This document shows positions 6,253 to 15,153 of a stretch of 36,967 bases of DNA, piece by piece. The notes beneath the pieces are model-generated. The model searched no databases. It saw only the letters and a list, made by a program, of their open reading frames with translations, and had not been told where the DNA came from. Position numbers and translations under genes: made by a program. Origin of the DNA: Selenomonadaceae bacterium (GTDB lineage: Bacteria; Bacillota; Negativicutes; Selenomonadales; Selenomonadaceae); NCBI GenBank assembly GCA_029338835.1, contig JAQYBD010000042.1:1-36967 (forward strand). Reading direction: 5' to 3'. Position 1 is the stretch's first letter. Each line of letters begins with the position of its first letter.

Positions 6253-8727
6253 ATGCGTTATGGACAACATCCGGAATGTTTCTTGGTATCGTTGCTTTTG
6301 TCTCTGTCGCTGGGGATTGCTGCCAGTCTTGCTTTTTTGCCGACGATGCGGGAGGTGCCGTGGCTTGTTTGGCTGTTCGTCCTGTCTGTGAGTCTGCTGC
6401 TGACGGCGGTGGCTGTCTGGTGCCGTGGCAAGCTGGCCTGGCCGCTTTTCCTGATGCTGTTTTTCCTGCTGGGGATGTGCCGCCTGGTGCAGGCTGTGAA
6501 CTTGCCTCCGGATGATGTTTCACGGTTCGCCGGTGAGACGGTTGGCCTGACAGGGCGCTTGACCGGCGAGATGCGCTGGCGTGAGGATGAAACGGGCATC
6601 CAGCTCAGTTATCCGCTGGAGGTCCTGCAGGTGCGCCGTGCGCACCGTGACTGGCAGAAAGCTTCGGGATGCATATGGCTCTATGGTCATGTCGCTTCGC
6701 AGGAGGAAGCATCCGCCCGCATTGGAGATCTCGTTCAGACTGCTGGCGAAGTACGGCTCATCCATGGTTACCGGAATCCGGGACAGATTGACATGACCCT
6801 GCTGCGCCGGGAAGAGGGGATTACGGCGCAGGTCTTTGCCGGCAAGAACAAGATCCAGGTAGAGCGGCAGGAGACCGAGCCATTGCTGCGGCTGGCTGCG
6901 AAGGTGAGGCAGCATTACCGTGCCTCGATGTCAGCCGTCATGCCAGCCGATGATGCCGCAGCCATCTTTGCTTTGCTGTTCGGCGGGTATGAGGGCGTGT
7001 CTGCCGATTTGCTGGAGTCGTTTACGGCTACCGGTCTGGTACACATCCTGTCGGTTTCCGGTTCCCACATCAGCCTGGTGGCAGCTGCCGTGGCTGGCAT
7101 TTGCATGCTGCTGCGCCTGCCCAGCGCAGTTTCGGCTGTATCTGTCGTGGCTGCCATTGCTTTTTACAGCCTGCTGGCAGGTTTTGTGCCGCCAGTCCTG
7201 CGCTCTGCCGTCATGGGCGTACTCTCGTTCCTGGCCCTGGCATTGGGGCGCGAAAAGGATTCCCGTCGCATTCTTCTGCTGACAGGGCTCTTTATGCTGC
7301 TTCATTCGCCGTTGCTGCTTTTCCACATCAGTTTCGAGCTTTCTTTTCTTGCTACGGCAGGTCTTCTCTATCTAGCGCCGTTTTATCACCGGTACCTCCG
7401 GGCGTTGGGGCTGCCTGCCGCGCTTTCGCTGGGACTTTCGATTACGCTGGCCGCTCAACTGGCAACACTTCCGGTATTGGCCTGGTATTTCCAGCGTATA
7501 TCCATCGTGTCGCTGTTGGCCAATATCCTGGTCACGCCGCTGCTTGACCTCTTGATCCTGCTGAGCCTGCTATCTGGTATGATTGCATTGCTGCTGCCGA
7601 CGGCGGGCAGTATCCTTTTTGCCGGCGGCAGCCTGCTCCTGGGGCTGACTGCAGAAATGACGCACTGGCTGGCTGACTTGCCGTTCAGCATGGTCATGGT
7701 TCCTGCCATGCCTTTCTGGGCTGTGACGATATTCTATCTGCTCCTGCTGCTGCCCATGCTGCCGGCTGCCTGGCGGGAAACGTCCCGGTCTCTTGTCCGT
7801 CACCATGCATCGGCCGTGTCTTTGTTCCTGGCAGGCATGATGTTCCTGGTATTCTCCAGGCAGTGGCTGACGCCACCGGAGTTGACGGTGCATTTCATTG
7901 ATGTGGGACAGGGGGACGCCGCTTTGGTCACAACGCCTTCCGGCAAGGCATTGCTTTTTGATGCCGGTGGCAAACGCACGGGGAATTTTGATATCGGCGA
8001 ACGGGTTACCCTCCCTTATCTGCGTCATTACGGCGTGCGCCGCCTTGAAGCAATCTTCCTGACGCATGCACATGAAGACCATGCGCAGGGATGCGGTGCC
8101 ATCCTGCAGCATTTGCCAGTAGGCGCGGTTTATACGGCAGGTGAGGGGCGCGAAGCCTATGCCAGGAGCATGGGGCTTGGCGACAATGACCCGGTACTCG
8201 GCGTGTTCCAGACGGCTATGGCCGGGCAGCATTTCCATCTGGACGGACTCACAGTTGAGGTACTGCATGCGCCTTTGCAGGAAGCAGGGAAGATTCCGCA
8301 TGGCAATGAAGCCTCGAATGTCTATCGTCTGCGTTACGGCCAGGCCAGTTTCCTGATTACTGGGGATTTGACGTCAGAAGGCGAGGCGGGTATGCTGGAA
8401 GAGGCAACGGATGTGCAGGCGACAGTGCTGAAGGTGGCTCATCATGGATCCCGGACTTCGACGTCGGCAGATTTCCTGGCAGCGGCCAGGCCGGTTTATG
8501 GAGTCATCAGTGCAGGAAAGGACAACAGCTTCGGGCATCCTCATGCGGACATCGTGACTCGTCTGCAGCAGCAGGACGTCAAAATCTTGCGGACCGACCA
8601 TGATGGTGCTATTGTTTTTGTTACGGATGGGCGCCATTTGCGGGTTTCCACCTTTGCGGAGCAAAGCCTGACGGATCGCTTGCAGGAAGCTGCTGTTGCG
8701 CCGCAGAAGCAGACGGCCCCGTCGTAA
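6253..8727 (+). CDS. comEC: Competence channel protein ComEC/Rec2
   Basis: An 824-residue polytopic membrane protein, the proposed channel that passes single-stranded DNA into the cytoplasm. It starts with membrane segments and an N-terminal soluble domain (about 90-215). The Competence core follows, with many hydrophobic helices and the AIFALLFGG and LVHILSVSGSHISL blocks (about 235-530). A C-terminal metallo-beta-lactamase domain follows (from VHFIDVGQGDAAL). The metal-binding HAHEDH motif at residues 605-610 and a later HHGSRTS are intact, so the predicted nuclease site looks complete. GGAGG precedes the ATG. No other com genes are in the window. Confidence 0.95.
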   Translation: MRYGQHPECFLVSLLLSLSLGIAASLAFLPTMREVPWLVWLFVLSVSLLLTAVAVWCRGKLAWPLFLMLFFLLGMCRLVQAVNLPPDDVSRFAGETVGLTGRLTGEMRWREDETGIQLSYPLEVLQVRRAHRDWQKASGCIWLYGHVASQEEASARIGDLVQTAGEVRLIHGYRNPGQIDMTLLRREEGITAQVFAGKNKIQVERQETEPLLRLAAKVRQHYRASMSAVMPADDAAAIFALLFGGYEGVSADLLESFTATGLVHILSVSGSHISLVAAAVAGICMLLRLPSAVSAVSVVAAIAFYSLLAGFVPPVLRSAVMGVLSFLALALGREKDSRRILLLTGLFMLLHSPLLLFHISFELSFLATAGLLYLAPFYHRYLRALGLPAALSLGLSITLAAQLATLPVLAWYFQRISIVSLLANILVTPLLDLLILLSLLSGMIALLLPTAGSILFAGGSLLLGLTAEMTHWLADLPFSMVMVPAMPFWAVTIFYLLLLLPMLPAAWRETSRSLVRHHASAVSLFLAGMMFLVFSRQWLTPPELTVHFIDVGQGDAALVTTPSGKALLFDAGGKRTGNFDIGERVTLPYLRHYGVRRLEAIFLTHAHEDHAQGCGAILQHLPVGAVYTAGEGREAYARSMGLGDNDPVLGVFQTAMAGQHFHLDGLTVEVLHAPLQEAGKIPHGNEASNVYRLRYGQASFLITGDLTSEGEAGMLEEATDVQATVLKVAHHGSRTSTSADFLAAARPVYGVISAGKDNSFGHPHADIVTRLQQQDVKILRTDHDGAIVFVTDGRHLRVSTFAEQSLTDRLQEAAVAPQKQTAPS

Positions 8728-8754
8728 GAATGACATGGAGAAAGGAGAGCCGGC

Positions 8755-11331
8755 ATGGAACTCAATGAACAACAGAGACAGGTCGTGGAAGATCTGGAAC
8801 AGAATATCCTGCTGCTGGCTCCAGCTGGTACGGGCAAGACGAATACGCTGGCCTGCCGGATTGAACACATCTTGGCAAACGGGAAAGTCCTGCCGGAGGA
8901 GATCCTTTGCCTGACCTTTACGAACAAAGCCTGCCGTGAAATGCAGGAACGCGTGAAAAAGCAGGCAGGAGCGGCAGGGATGCGTGTACTCATCAAGACC
9001 TTCCACAGCTTCTGTTACGATATCATAAAGACAGAAGCCAAGCGCCACTCGGATCTCTTTGCCGATTTCACGATTTTTGATGAAGCGGACTGCCAGATCC
9101 TGTTGCGGGATATTGCGGGGGAGTACCCTCTGCGTGCCTTGCAGCAGCTGGTTTCTCAGCTCAAGGAGTGGCGGGCGCGTTACCAGCTGTATACGGAGGA
9201 TGAGGAGGAGGATTACCGTCAGACCCTGCTGCATCTCTTGCAGGAGCAGCCGCAGCAGGTACAGGCTCTGGCTGTTGATGGGCGTTACCAATTCGACCGG
9301 GATTTTTTCGCGGCCTGGCAGGCTAAGGGTGCTGCCTGGACTGCCGCTTATGACCGGCGTCTGCACGATATCCATGGTTTGGATTTTACGGATCTCATCG
9401 TGCAGGCTAAGGTCCTGCTGGAGCAGCCGCCGCTGGCCATCAAGTGGACTCGTCGTTTTGCGTATATCCATATTGATGAAGTACAGGATACGAGTGAACT
9501 CGAGTATGATATCCTGTCGCACATCTTTGGCGGCAGCCGTCTGCTGCTTTGTGGCGATTATTTCCAGACTATTTACGAATGGCGGGGGTCGCACCCGGAA
9601 GTGGTCCTGCGCCGTTTCCAGGAGGAATGGCACCCGCGCCGCATCAGCCTGCGTGAGAATTACCGCAGCACGCAGATCTTGCTCAATGCTTCGTTTGCCT
9701 GGCTCCGTCACCTGTTTCCCGAACGCGTGGCAGCCTTTTATCCACAAGGCCTGGAAGCTGTGAGCCGCGAGCCCGGAGAAGCAATCGTGCTCAAAGGAGC
9801 CCTGGACTTTACTGATGAAGCCCAGTGGATTTATTACACCATCCAGCAGCTGCCAGCGGAAGCGTATGATAAGGTCTGCATCCTGACGCGCAGCAATTCG
9901 TACAATAAGGCACTGGCGGGGCAGTTCCTTAGCCTGGGGCGTCAGCTGCCCAAAGCTCAGCGGCTGCCATTCATGCTGATTGATGAGATGAAGTTTTTCC
10001 GTCGCCAGGAAGTCAAGGATGTGCTTGCTTTCTTGAAACTCATCGTGAATCCGCATGATATCGCAAGCTTCATCCGGCTGCTGAATCGTTACGGCCGTGG
10101 CATCGGTCCGGCGGCCATCCGGGAGATTTCTTCGCCGCGTTACCGTAAAACGGGGTTGCGCCTGACGGATTTCCTGGATGAGGATGCGCGTCGTACCGGG
10201 GATTTCTTTGCTGTGCTTAACAAGGCTCTGGCGGAAGAGAATCTTGTTGTCTTCGATGTCGAGGCTACGGGGGTCGATGTGACACGCGATGAGATCATCG
10301 AGATTGCCGGCTTGCGCCTGGCACGTGACGGCTCGGTAAAAGATACGTTCAAACGGTTCCTGCTGCCGACGCGTCCCGTCGGGGAGAGTGTTGCCGTCCA
10401 TGGGATTTCTGATGACTGGCTCCATCAGCATGGCAAGAGTCCGGAGCATGTATTGAGGGAGTTCTGTGATTTTGCCGCAGGAGCAGTCATTGTCGGCCAT
10501 AATGTGACGTACGATCTCCATATCCTGGGCAGCCATTTGAGCCGCTTGCATCTGCCACCGCTTGTCTATCGGCGGTATTACGATACGCTGGATATTTTCC
10601 GTCGTTTTTTCCCGGAGCTGGCCAATCACAAACTGGAATTCCTGAGCAAATTCTGCGGGGCGGAACATGAGCCGAGCCACGATGCTCTGGCTGATGTGGA
10701 AGCTACGGCCGATATCCTGCTTTATGCCTGGAAGCGGGCCATCCTACCGCAGGAAGAGCATCGCCGCCAGTACCTGGCCAGATGGCAGGAGAAATTCGAT
10801 ACGCTTGCAGCCAAGCTCGAGTCGTTTCGCCGGGCTGCGGAGGAATTGCGGCCCTGGCAGCTCATCGGCAAGATTGTCGTGGAGATGGGGATGGATGCGT
10901 ATTATCGTGAGCGGGGTGAGCTGCCGCGCATCGAGAACCTGCGGGAGCTTTTCCGGCGGGCGCGCGATGCGGATGATGATGATATCCGTCCGCTGGACGC
11001 GTTGCTGCGTTTCCTGAGCGAGGCGAGCCTCACGACTACGGATCTAGATTTGCGCTCAAAAAAAGTGGAGATCCCCATCATCACGATCCACCAGGCCAAG
11101 GGAACGGAATTTGATTACGTGTTCCTGGCCGGGCTGCAGGAAGGCACGTTCCCGGGACTCCAGGCCGAGCGTACAGGGCGTCTTACGGAAGAAGCGCGCC
11201 TTTTCTATGTGGCGATCACGCGTCCGCGCAAGCGGCTGTTTCTTTCGTGGTGCCAGCATCAGTATGGCCATGAGCGTCAGATGAGCCGTTTTATCCGAGC
11301 CTTGCCGCGTCAGGATGTGCAGAATGTGTGA
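8755..11331 (+). CDS. UvrD-family helicase with embedded DEDDh 3'-5' exonuclease
   Basis: An 858-residue superfamily 1A helicase with a nuclease inserted. Helicase motifs in order: Walker A APAGTGKT (22-29), TFTNKA (54-59), Walker B DEVQD (241-245), CGDYFQTIYEWRG (266-278), LRENYRST (299-306), and near the C-terminus TIHQAKGTEFDYVFL and FYVAITRPRKRL. Between motif IV and the C-terminal motifs, residues 497-655 form a DnaQ-like exonuclease: DVE at 501-503, GHNVTYD with Asp587, and HDALADVEAT with His642 and Asp647, so all DEDDh residues are present. It probably unwinds and trims DNA in repair or recombination. It starts 27 bases after comEC with AAGGAGA, suggesting co-transcription. The partner process is inference; similar fusions may exist elsewhere. 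Confidence 0.9.
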   Translation: MELNEQQRQVVEDLEQNILLLAPAGTGKTNTLACRIEHILANGKVLPEEILCLTFTNKACREMQERVKKQAGAAGMRVLIKTFHSFCYDIIKTEAKRHSDLFADFTIFDEADCQILLRDIAGEYPLRALQQLVSQLKEWRARYQLYTEDEEEDYRQTLLHLLQEQPQQVQALAVDGRYQFDRDFFAAWQAKGAAWTAAYDRRLHDIHGLDFTDLIVQAKVLLEQPPLAIKWTRRFAYIHIDEVQDTSELEYDILSHIFGGSRLLLCGDYFQTIYEWRGSHPEVVLRRFQEEWHPRRISLRENYRSTQILLNASFAWLRHLFPERVAAFYPQGLEAVSREPGEAIVLKGALDFTDEAQWIYYTIQQLPAEAYDKVCILTRSNSYNKALAGQFLSLGRQLPKAQRLPFMLIDEMKFFRRQEVKDVLAFLKLIVNPHDIASFIRLLNRYGRGIGPAAIREISSPRYRKTGLRLTDFLDEDARRTGDFFAVLNKALAEENLVVFDVEATGVDVTRDEIIEIAGLRLARDGSVKDTFKRFLLPTRPVGESVAVHGISDDWLHQHGKSPEHVLREFCDFAAGAVIVGHNVTYDLHILGSHLSRLHLPPLVYRRYYDTLDIFRRFFPELANHKLEFLSKFCGAEHEPSHDALADVEATADILLYAWKRAILPQEEHRRQYLARWQEKFDTLAAKLESFRRAAEELRPWQLIGKIVVEMGMDAYYRERGELPRIENLRELFRRARDADDDDIRPLDALLRFLSEASLTTTDLDLRSKKVEIPIITIHQAKGTEFDYVFLAGLQEGTFPGLQAERTGRLTEEARLFYVAITRPRKRLFLSWCQHQYGHERQMSRFIRALPRQDVQNV

Positions 11332-11400
11332 GTCTGCCTGAGGCAATACATTTTTCCGGCAGTTTTGTCGGCAAGCGAAAAGAAAGGAATATTTGCAGCA

Positions 11401-12453
11401 ATGAAATACGGTGAATTTATGATGCATCTCAAGAAGGATGGCTTGCGCCATCTTTATCTTTTAGCCGGGGAAGAACATTATTATATAGAAAAAGCCCTGG
11501 AAACTCTGCTGGGCAAACTGTTCCAGACCGTGCAAGAGCGGCAGGACGGGTTGCAGAGATTCCAGGGGGATGCAGATCCAGCTGTGCTGGCTGGCAGTAT
11601 AGAACAGGCTCCTTTCTTTGCCCCGCAGAATGTCATCCTCGTACAGGATGTTCCCTGGTTCCGCAGCAGCAAGAAAGGCGGTGAAGGAAAAGAAGCAGAG
11701 GAAAAAGACAAGCGCTTGGCAGCGCTGATGCAGGTCTTGTCAGATATGCCCCCGTATAGTTATATCATTTTCGTGGTGAATTATCATGTGGATAAACGGC
11801 GCAAATTGACAAAGCTCGTGGAAAAGCATGGCCAATTCCTGGAGGCAGAGCCCCTGCGTCCCTGGACCATCCAGGAATGGCTGCAGGGCAAGCTGCAATC
11901 CCTCAATAAGGAAATGGATCGTGACGCTTATGCTTATTTTGCCGGCGCCGTCAGCATGATGCAGCAGATCTCGCTGTCGTACCTGGATAAAGAATTCGAC
12001 AAACTAGCACTCTTCAGTCGTGAGCAGCGCATCACCAAAGCGGAACTCATGGAGGTGTTTGCCGGGATTCCCGAGGTGTCGGTCTTTTCTCTGCTCGATG
12101 CCATCAGCGCGCGCGATGCAGGGAAAGCACTCCTCATCCTGCACCGCCAGCTGGCGGACGGGATTTATTTCACGGTCATCCTCAGTCTCCTGACGCGTCA
12201 TGTACGTCAGCTCTGGCAGGCACGTGTCTTGCAGCAGCAGGGAGTACGCGGCAAGGCTCTGGCCAAGCCCCTGGAACTCAATCCCTTCATTGCCGAACGT
12301 CTGGGACGCGCAGCAATGAAATTCCCGGAAGCCGTGTTGAAAAAGGCCATGCTGCAGCTCATCGATGCGGACTATTATCTCAAGACGGGCCAGGCTGGCG
12401 AAGAAGTCCTGGAGGAGGCGGTCATTGGACTCTGCTGTGGTCAGGCGGACTGA
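11401..12453 (+). CDS. holA: DNA polymerase III delta subunit
   Basis: HolA is the clamp-loader subunit that opens the sliding clamp. The protein of 350 residues has the family N-terminus HLYLLAGEEHYYIEKALE, a central LSDMPPYSYIIFVVN region, and the C-terminal segment VSVFSLLDAISARDAGKALLIL followed by LSLLTRHVRQL, all typical. I chose ATG at 11401: AAGGAA lies about 11 bases upstream. An in-frame TTG at 11365 would add 12 residues unlike the family. It lies 69 bases after the helicase gene in the same direction. The stop is only nine bases from the stop of the convergent transporter, with no clear terminator, so the transcripts may overlap. Confidence 0.92.
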   Translation: MKYGEFMMHLKKDGLRHLYLLAGEEHYYIEKALETLLGKLFQTVQERQDGLQRFQGDADPAVLAGSIEQAPFFAPQNVILVQDVPWFRSSKKGGEGKEAEEKDKRLAALMQVLSDMPPYSYIIFVVNYHVDKRRKLTKLVEKHGQFLEAEPLRPWTIQEWLQGKLQSLNKEMDRDAYAYFAGAVSMMQQISLSYLDKEFDKLALFSREQRITKAELMEVFAGIPEVSVFSLLDAISARDAGKALLILHRQLADGIYFTVILSLLTRHVRQLWQARVLQQQGVRGKALAKPLELNPFIAERLGRAAMKFPEAVLKKAMLQLIDADYYLKTGQAGEEVLEEAVIGLCCGQAD

Positions 12454-12462
12454 GTGGAGGAA

Positions 12463-13650
12463 TCATGCTTTCTTTGGCGGGAACGGTGCGAAGATGGCGA
12501 AGACGGCAGCCAATGGCAGGGTCAGGGAGGAAAGAAGCAACGCATTGGCGAGTCCAATCTGGTCGCCCAGTGCAGCTACGAGTGCCGTGCCGAAGCTGCC
12601 GAGCCCGAAGGAAAGGCCGAGCATCATGCCGGAGGCCATGCCTTCTCCGCCGGGCATGGCACGTTGTGCCCAGACGAGTGAACTTGGCTGAGAGGCAAGC
12701 AGTAATGCTCCAGACAGGAAAAGTGCGATGAGAGACAAGGGTTCGGTACCCGGATGCAGATAGAAATAAACGGTAGGGAAGATTGCCAGGGCGAGTGCAG
12801 TGATGATGATGCGTTTATGTGCGATACGGTCGCCCAGGTATCCGCCAACCAGGCCGCCTGCTGTACAGCCTGCGAGAAACAGGGTAAGCAGGGAACCGGA
12901 CAGGATTCCCGAATAGCCGTTGGTCACGAGCAGGAGAGGCAGGAACGTCGACATGGATACATGGGTGACGCAGCGCAGTCCCATGGCGATATTTAGGCGC
13001 AGGATGGAAGCATTCTGCAGGATCTGGCGCAGGTGGAAGGTCTTGGCCTGCTCGGCTCTGGTGGAAAATTGTGTGAGCCCGCTGCGAAGGCAGACGAATG
13101 CAAATAAGAAGCCAGGGATCATCAGGAGCGGCAGGTCTCGCAGCGAAAAGGCGTTGAGGTACATGACAATGATGATGGGAGCCAGTGCATAACCGAGATT
13201 GCCCCCGGCGATGTAATAGGACATGGAGCGTCCCTGCCGTTTTATGGATGCAGTCCTGGCCACGAGCGTTGAGCCCAGCGGATGAAAGGCGGACACCGAC
13301 AGTCCCGTCAGAGCGATGAGCAGGAAGAGCATGGTCTTGGTCGTGATGAGACCGATGGAACAGATGCAGATGGCACCGAAGGGGATCACAGGGAGCAGCA
13401 GGCGGCTCAGGTCACGACGATCCATGACGTAGCCGAAAACCGGCTGCAGCATATTGCTCGTGATGCTGAGAACCATGACGAGCAGGCCGCTGAGCGTCAG
13501 GGAAAGGCCGAGCTGCGGCATGATGATCGGCAGCAGGATCGGCAGGAAATTGCAGTAAAAATCGTTGAGGAAATGGCCGCAGCTCAAGAGCAGCGTGCCG
13601 TCTTTCCTGGTGGTGTCCGCTGGGACAGCTGGAGCAATCGTGGAATACAT
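12463..13650 (-). CDS. MFS efflux transporter, fosmidomycin-resistance (Fsr) type
   Basis: A 395-residue major facilitator transporter with about 12 hydrophobic helices. The N-terminal GHFLNDFYCNFLPILLP segment, the VFGYVMDRRD loop after helix 2-3, and the SAFHPLGSTLVA segment are characteristic of the Fsr subfamily. These proteins are proton-driven drug exporters; the natural substrate is not shown by sequence. An AAGGAC ribosome site precedes the ATG. It lies 50 bases downstream of thiT on the same strand, so the two genes probably share a transcript. Confidence 0.85.
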   Translation of the reverse strand: MYSTIAPAVPADTTRKDGTLLLSCGHFLNDFYCNFLPILLPIIMPQLGLSLTLSGLLVMVLSITSNMLQPVFGYVMDRRDLSRLLLPVIPFGAICICSIGLITTKTMLFLLIALTGLSVSAFHPLGSTLVARTASIKRQGRSMSYYIAGGNLGYALAPIIIVMYLNAFSLRDLPLLMIPGFLFAFVCLRSGLTQFSTRAEQAKTFHLRQILQNASILRLNIAMGLRCVTHVSMSTFLPLLLVTNGYSGILSGSLLTLFLAGCTAGGLVGGYLGDRIAHKRIIITALALAIFPTVYFYLHPGTEPLSLIALFLSGALLLASQPSSLVWAQRAMPGGEGMASGMMLGLSFGLGSFGTALVAALGDQIGLANALLLSSLTLPLAAVFAIFAPFPPKKA

Positions 13651-13700
13651 GAAGGAGTCCTTTCAAAATTAAACAGATGGAAACGGGGAACCGTGAGCGT

Positions 13701-14306
13701 TCAGTGCTGCCCAGACATGGCAGAGAGGAGGCGCTGCAGCGGCAGGATCTTCAGCAGCAGGCAGCAGATGATGAATTCCGGCAGCAGATAGCTCGCATTG
13801 AAGACCAGGGAGTAGAGTGCTGGATTCATGCCTTCAGGAGCATAGGAGGCAAAGAAAACGACTCCAGAGATGAAATGACAGGCAAACCGTGCCGCAAAAG
13901 CCACAGCCGTGCCCAGATAGAGATGCTTGTGCCAGATTCCCGCCAGGCCCATGGCCATATAAGGCAGAGGATAGTCAAAAAGCACCTGGACAGGATGAAC
14001 GATGAAGGGATCCTGCATCATATTGATCATGCCGTAGAGGAACCCGGTGAGTGCCCCGATACCGGGGCCGTAGCGGTAAGAGATGAGCAGCAGCGGCACC
14101 ATGGCGCCAGCTGTCACACTGCCGCCTTGCGGCATGTGAAAGAGCCGGAATTGGTGCAGGATGATGGTCAGAGCCAGCATCAAAGCGATGTTGATGATGG
14201 TGCGCGTCGTCAGTTTGACATGACGGAGATAGAGTCCTGCCAGGATCAGCAGCAGTACGCCGAGCAGAGCAAAGCCTGCAGCGGGATGTGTCAGGATTTC
14301 GGACAT
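13701..14306 (-). CDS. thiT: Thiamine ECF transporter S component
   Basis: A membrane protein of about 201 residues with six hydrophobic helices, matching the ThiT substrate-binding component of energy-coupling-factor transporters. Matching features are the FRLFHMPQGGSVTAGAMVP block followed by YGPGIGALTGFLYG and the HFISGVVFFASY helix. It would bind thiamine and dock on a shared EcfA-EcfA'-EcfT module encoded elsewhere. I chose ATG at 14306, with AGAAAGAAG eight bases before; the GTG three codons upstream overlaps that site. No TPP riboswitch is visible in the 170-base upstream region, unusual for a thiamine transporter. Confidence 0.87.
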   Translation of the reverse strand: MSEILTHPAAGFALLGVLLLILAGLYLRHVKLTTRTIINIALMLALTIILHQFRLFHMPQGGSVTAGAMVPLLLISYRYGPGIGALTGFLYGMINMMQDPFIVHPVQVLFDYPLPYMAMGLAGIWHKHLYLGTAVAFAARFACHFISGVVFFASYAPEGMNPALYSLVFNASYLLPEFIICCLLLKILPLQRLLSAMSGQH

Positions 14307-14328
14307 GAAAAGCACTTCTTTCTATAAA

Positions 14329-14357
14329 AATATGTTTTACTTATTGGATGTTGCCAA
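14329..14357 (-). promoter_or_regulatory. Possible thiT promoter
   Basis: On the minus strand TTGGCA (14352-14357) and CATATT (14329-14334) are 17 bases apart, about 25 bases before the thiT start. The -10 is weak. Confidence 0.35.
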
Positions 14358-14374
14358 CTTAAACGTTTTCTATT

Positions 14375-14412
14375 GTAACAAAGGTTACGGTGAAACACAA
14401 GGTGATTATGAT
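14375..14412 (+). promoter_or_regulatory. Possible flavodoxin promoter with inverted repeat
   Basis: TTACGG (14385-14390) and TATGAT (14407-14412) are 16 bases apart. The perfect inverted repeat GTAACAAAGGTTAC (14375-14388) overlaps the -35 and could be an operator acting on one or both divergent genes. Confidence 0.35.
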
Positions 14413-14477
14413 AAACTGATAATAGAAGAAAATGGGCGGCGTGTTGGTACGTCGCAGATGCAGCAGGAGGAATAACG

Positions 14478-15059
14478 ATGGGAAAATGGGCGGTCATTTA
14501 TTCGTCAGTCACGGGCAACACGAAGTGCATTGCGGAAGCCATTGCAAAGGAAGCAGGAGAAGCGGATGTCTTCCGGGTGCAGGATGCACCTCTTGATTTG
14601 TCGGCTTACGAGGTCGTGGCACTCGGCTACTGGCTGCGGCTCGGACAGCCGGATCCCTTGATGCTCCGTTACTTGCCACAGGTACAGGGCAGGAATGTCG
14701 TATTTTTCCAGACGCATGGCACGTCGCCGACAAGTGAGCATGCCATCACGTCATTTGCAAGAGCGGGCTACCATCTTGGTCCGGATTGTGAGATTCTCGG
14801 TACCTTTGGCTGCCGTGGCAAGATCAATCCGGCCATGCTGGAGAAGCGCAAGAATGCAGGTCCTGACGATCCGCATGGCGGCGCCAAGAGCATGGAACGC
14901 TGGAAGCTTGCTTCAACGCATCCTGATGCCGAGGATGAACAACATGCACGGGAGTTCGTACAGCAGATGAAGCGCAAGCTCGTGCAGCGTGAGCGTTTTC
15001 GCGCAAAACGGGCGGCGAAGCTGGCTGCCTTGCGTCAAAAGACGGAAAAAACGGAATAA
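14478..15059 (+). CDS. Flavodoxin family protein (BilS-like)
   Basis: A 193-residue protein with a flavodoxin fold. The FMN phosphate loop is SSVTGNTKCIAEAI near the N-terminus; then come VVALGYWLRLGQPDP, the QTHGTSPTSEHA loop and ILGTFGCRGKI. It would carry electrons with a bound FMN. The GTFGCRGKI and HPDAEDEQHAREF blocks resemble the short flavodoxins annotated as BilS in bilirubin-reducing gut anaerobes, but no bilR-like partner is in the window, so that role is not claimed. About 35 residues at the C-terminus are highly basic (KRKLVQRERFRAKRAAK), an extension that could bind nucleic acid or a partner. GCAGGAGG lies upstream of the ATG. It appears to be a single gene. Confidence 0.82.
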   Translation: MGKWAVIYSSVTGNTKCIAEAIAKEAGEADVFRVQDAPLDLSAYEVVALGYWLRLGQPDPLMLRYLPQVQGRNVVFFQTHGTSPTSEHAITSFARAGYHLGPDCEILGTFGCRGKINPAMLEKRKNAGPDDPHGGAKSMERWKLASTHPDAEDEQHAREFVQQMKRKLVQRERFRAKRAAKLAALRQKTEKTE

Positions 15060-15090
15060 GGGCAGAATCCTTTCTTGACGAAATGCAAAC

Positions 15091-15145
15091 AAAGAGGAGC
15101 TGCGGCACATGATGTACATCCACATCGGCCGCAGCTCCTCTTTTT
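15091..15145. terminator. Bidirectional terminator
   Basis: AAAGAGGAGCTGCGGC (15091-15106) pairs perfectly over 16 bases with 15128-15143. There are Ts on the right and As on the left, so it can end both the flavodoxin and the convergent flavoprotein transcripts. Confidence 0.92.
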
Positions 15146-15153
15146 ATGGCAGT

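Noticed and set aside
8374-10680. A 768-codon open frame on the minus strand opposite comEC and the helicase gene
   Set aside because: It has no recognisable domain, is rich in Gln, Arg and His as expected for an antisense shadow, lacks a ribosome site, and covers intact conserved motifs of real genes on the other strand.
14307-14477. A TPP riboswitch expected ahead of thiT
   Set aside because: The conserved CTGAGA and ACCTGA blocks are absent on the minus strand.
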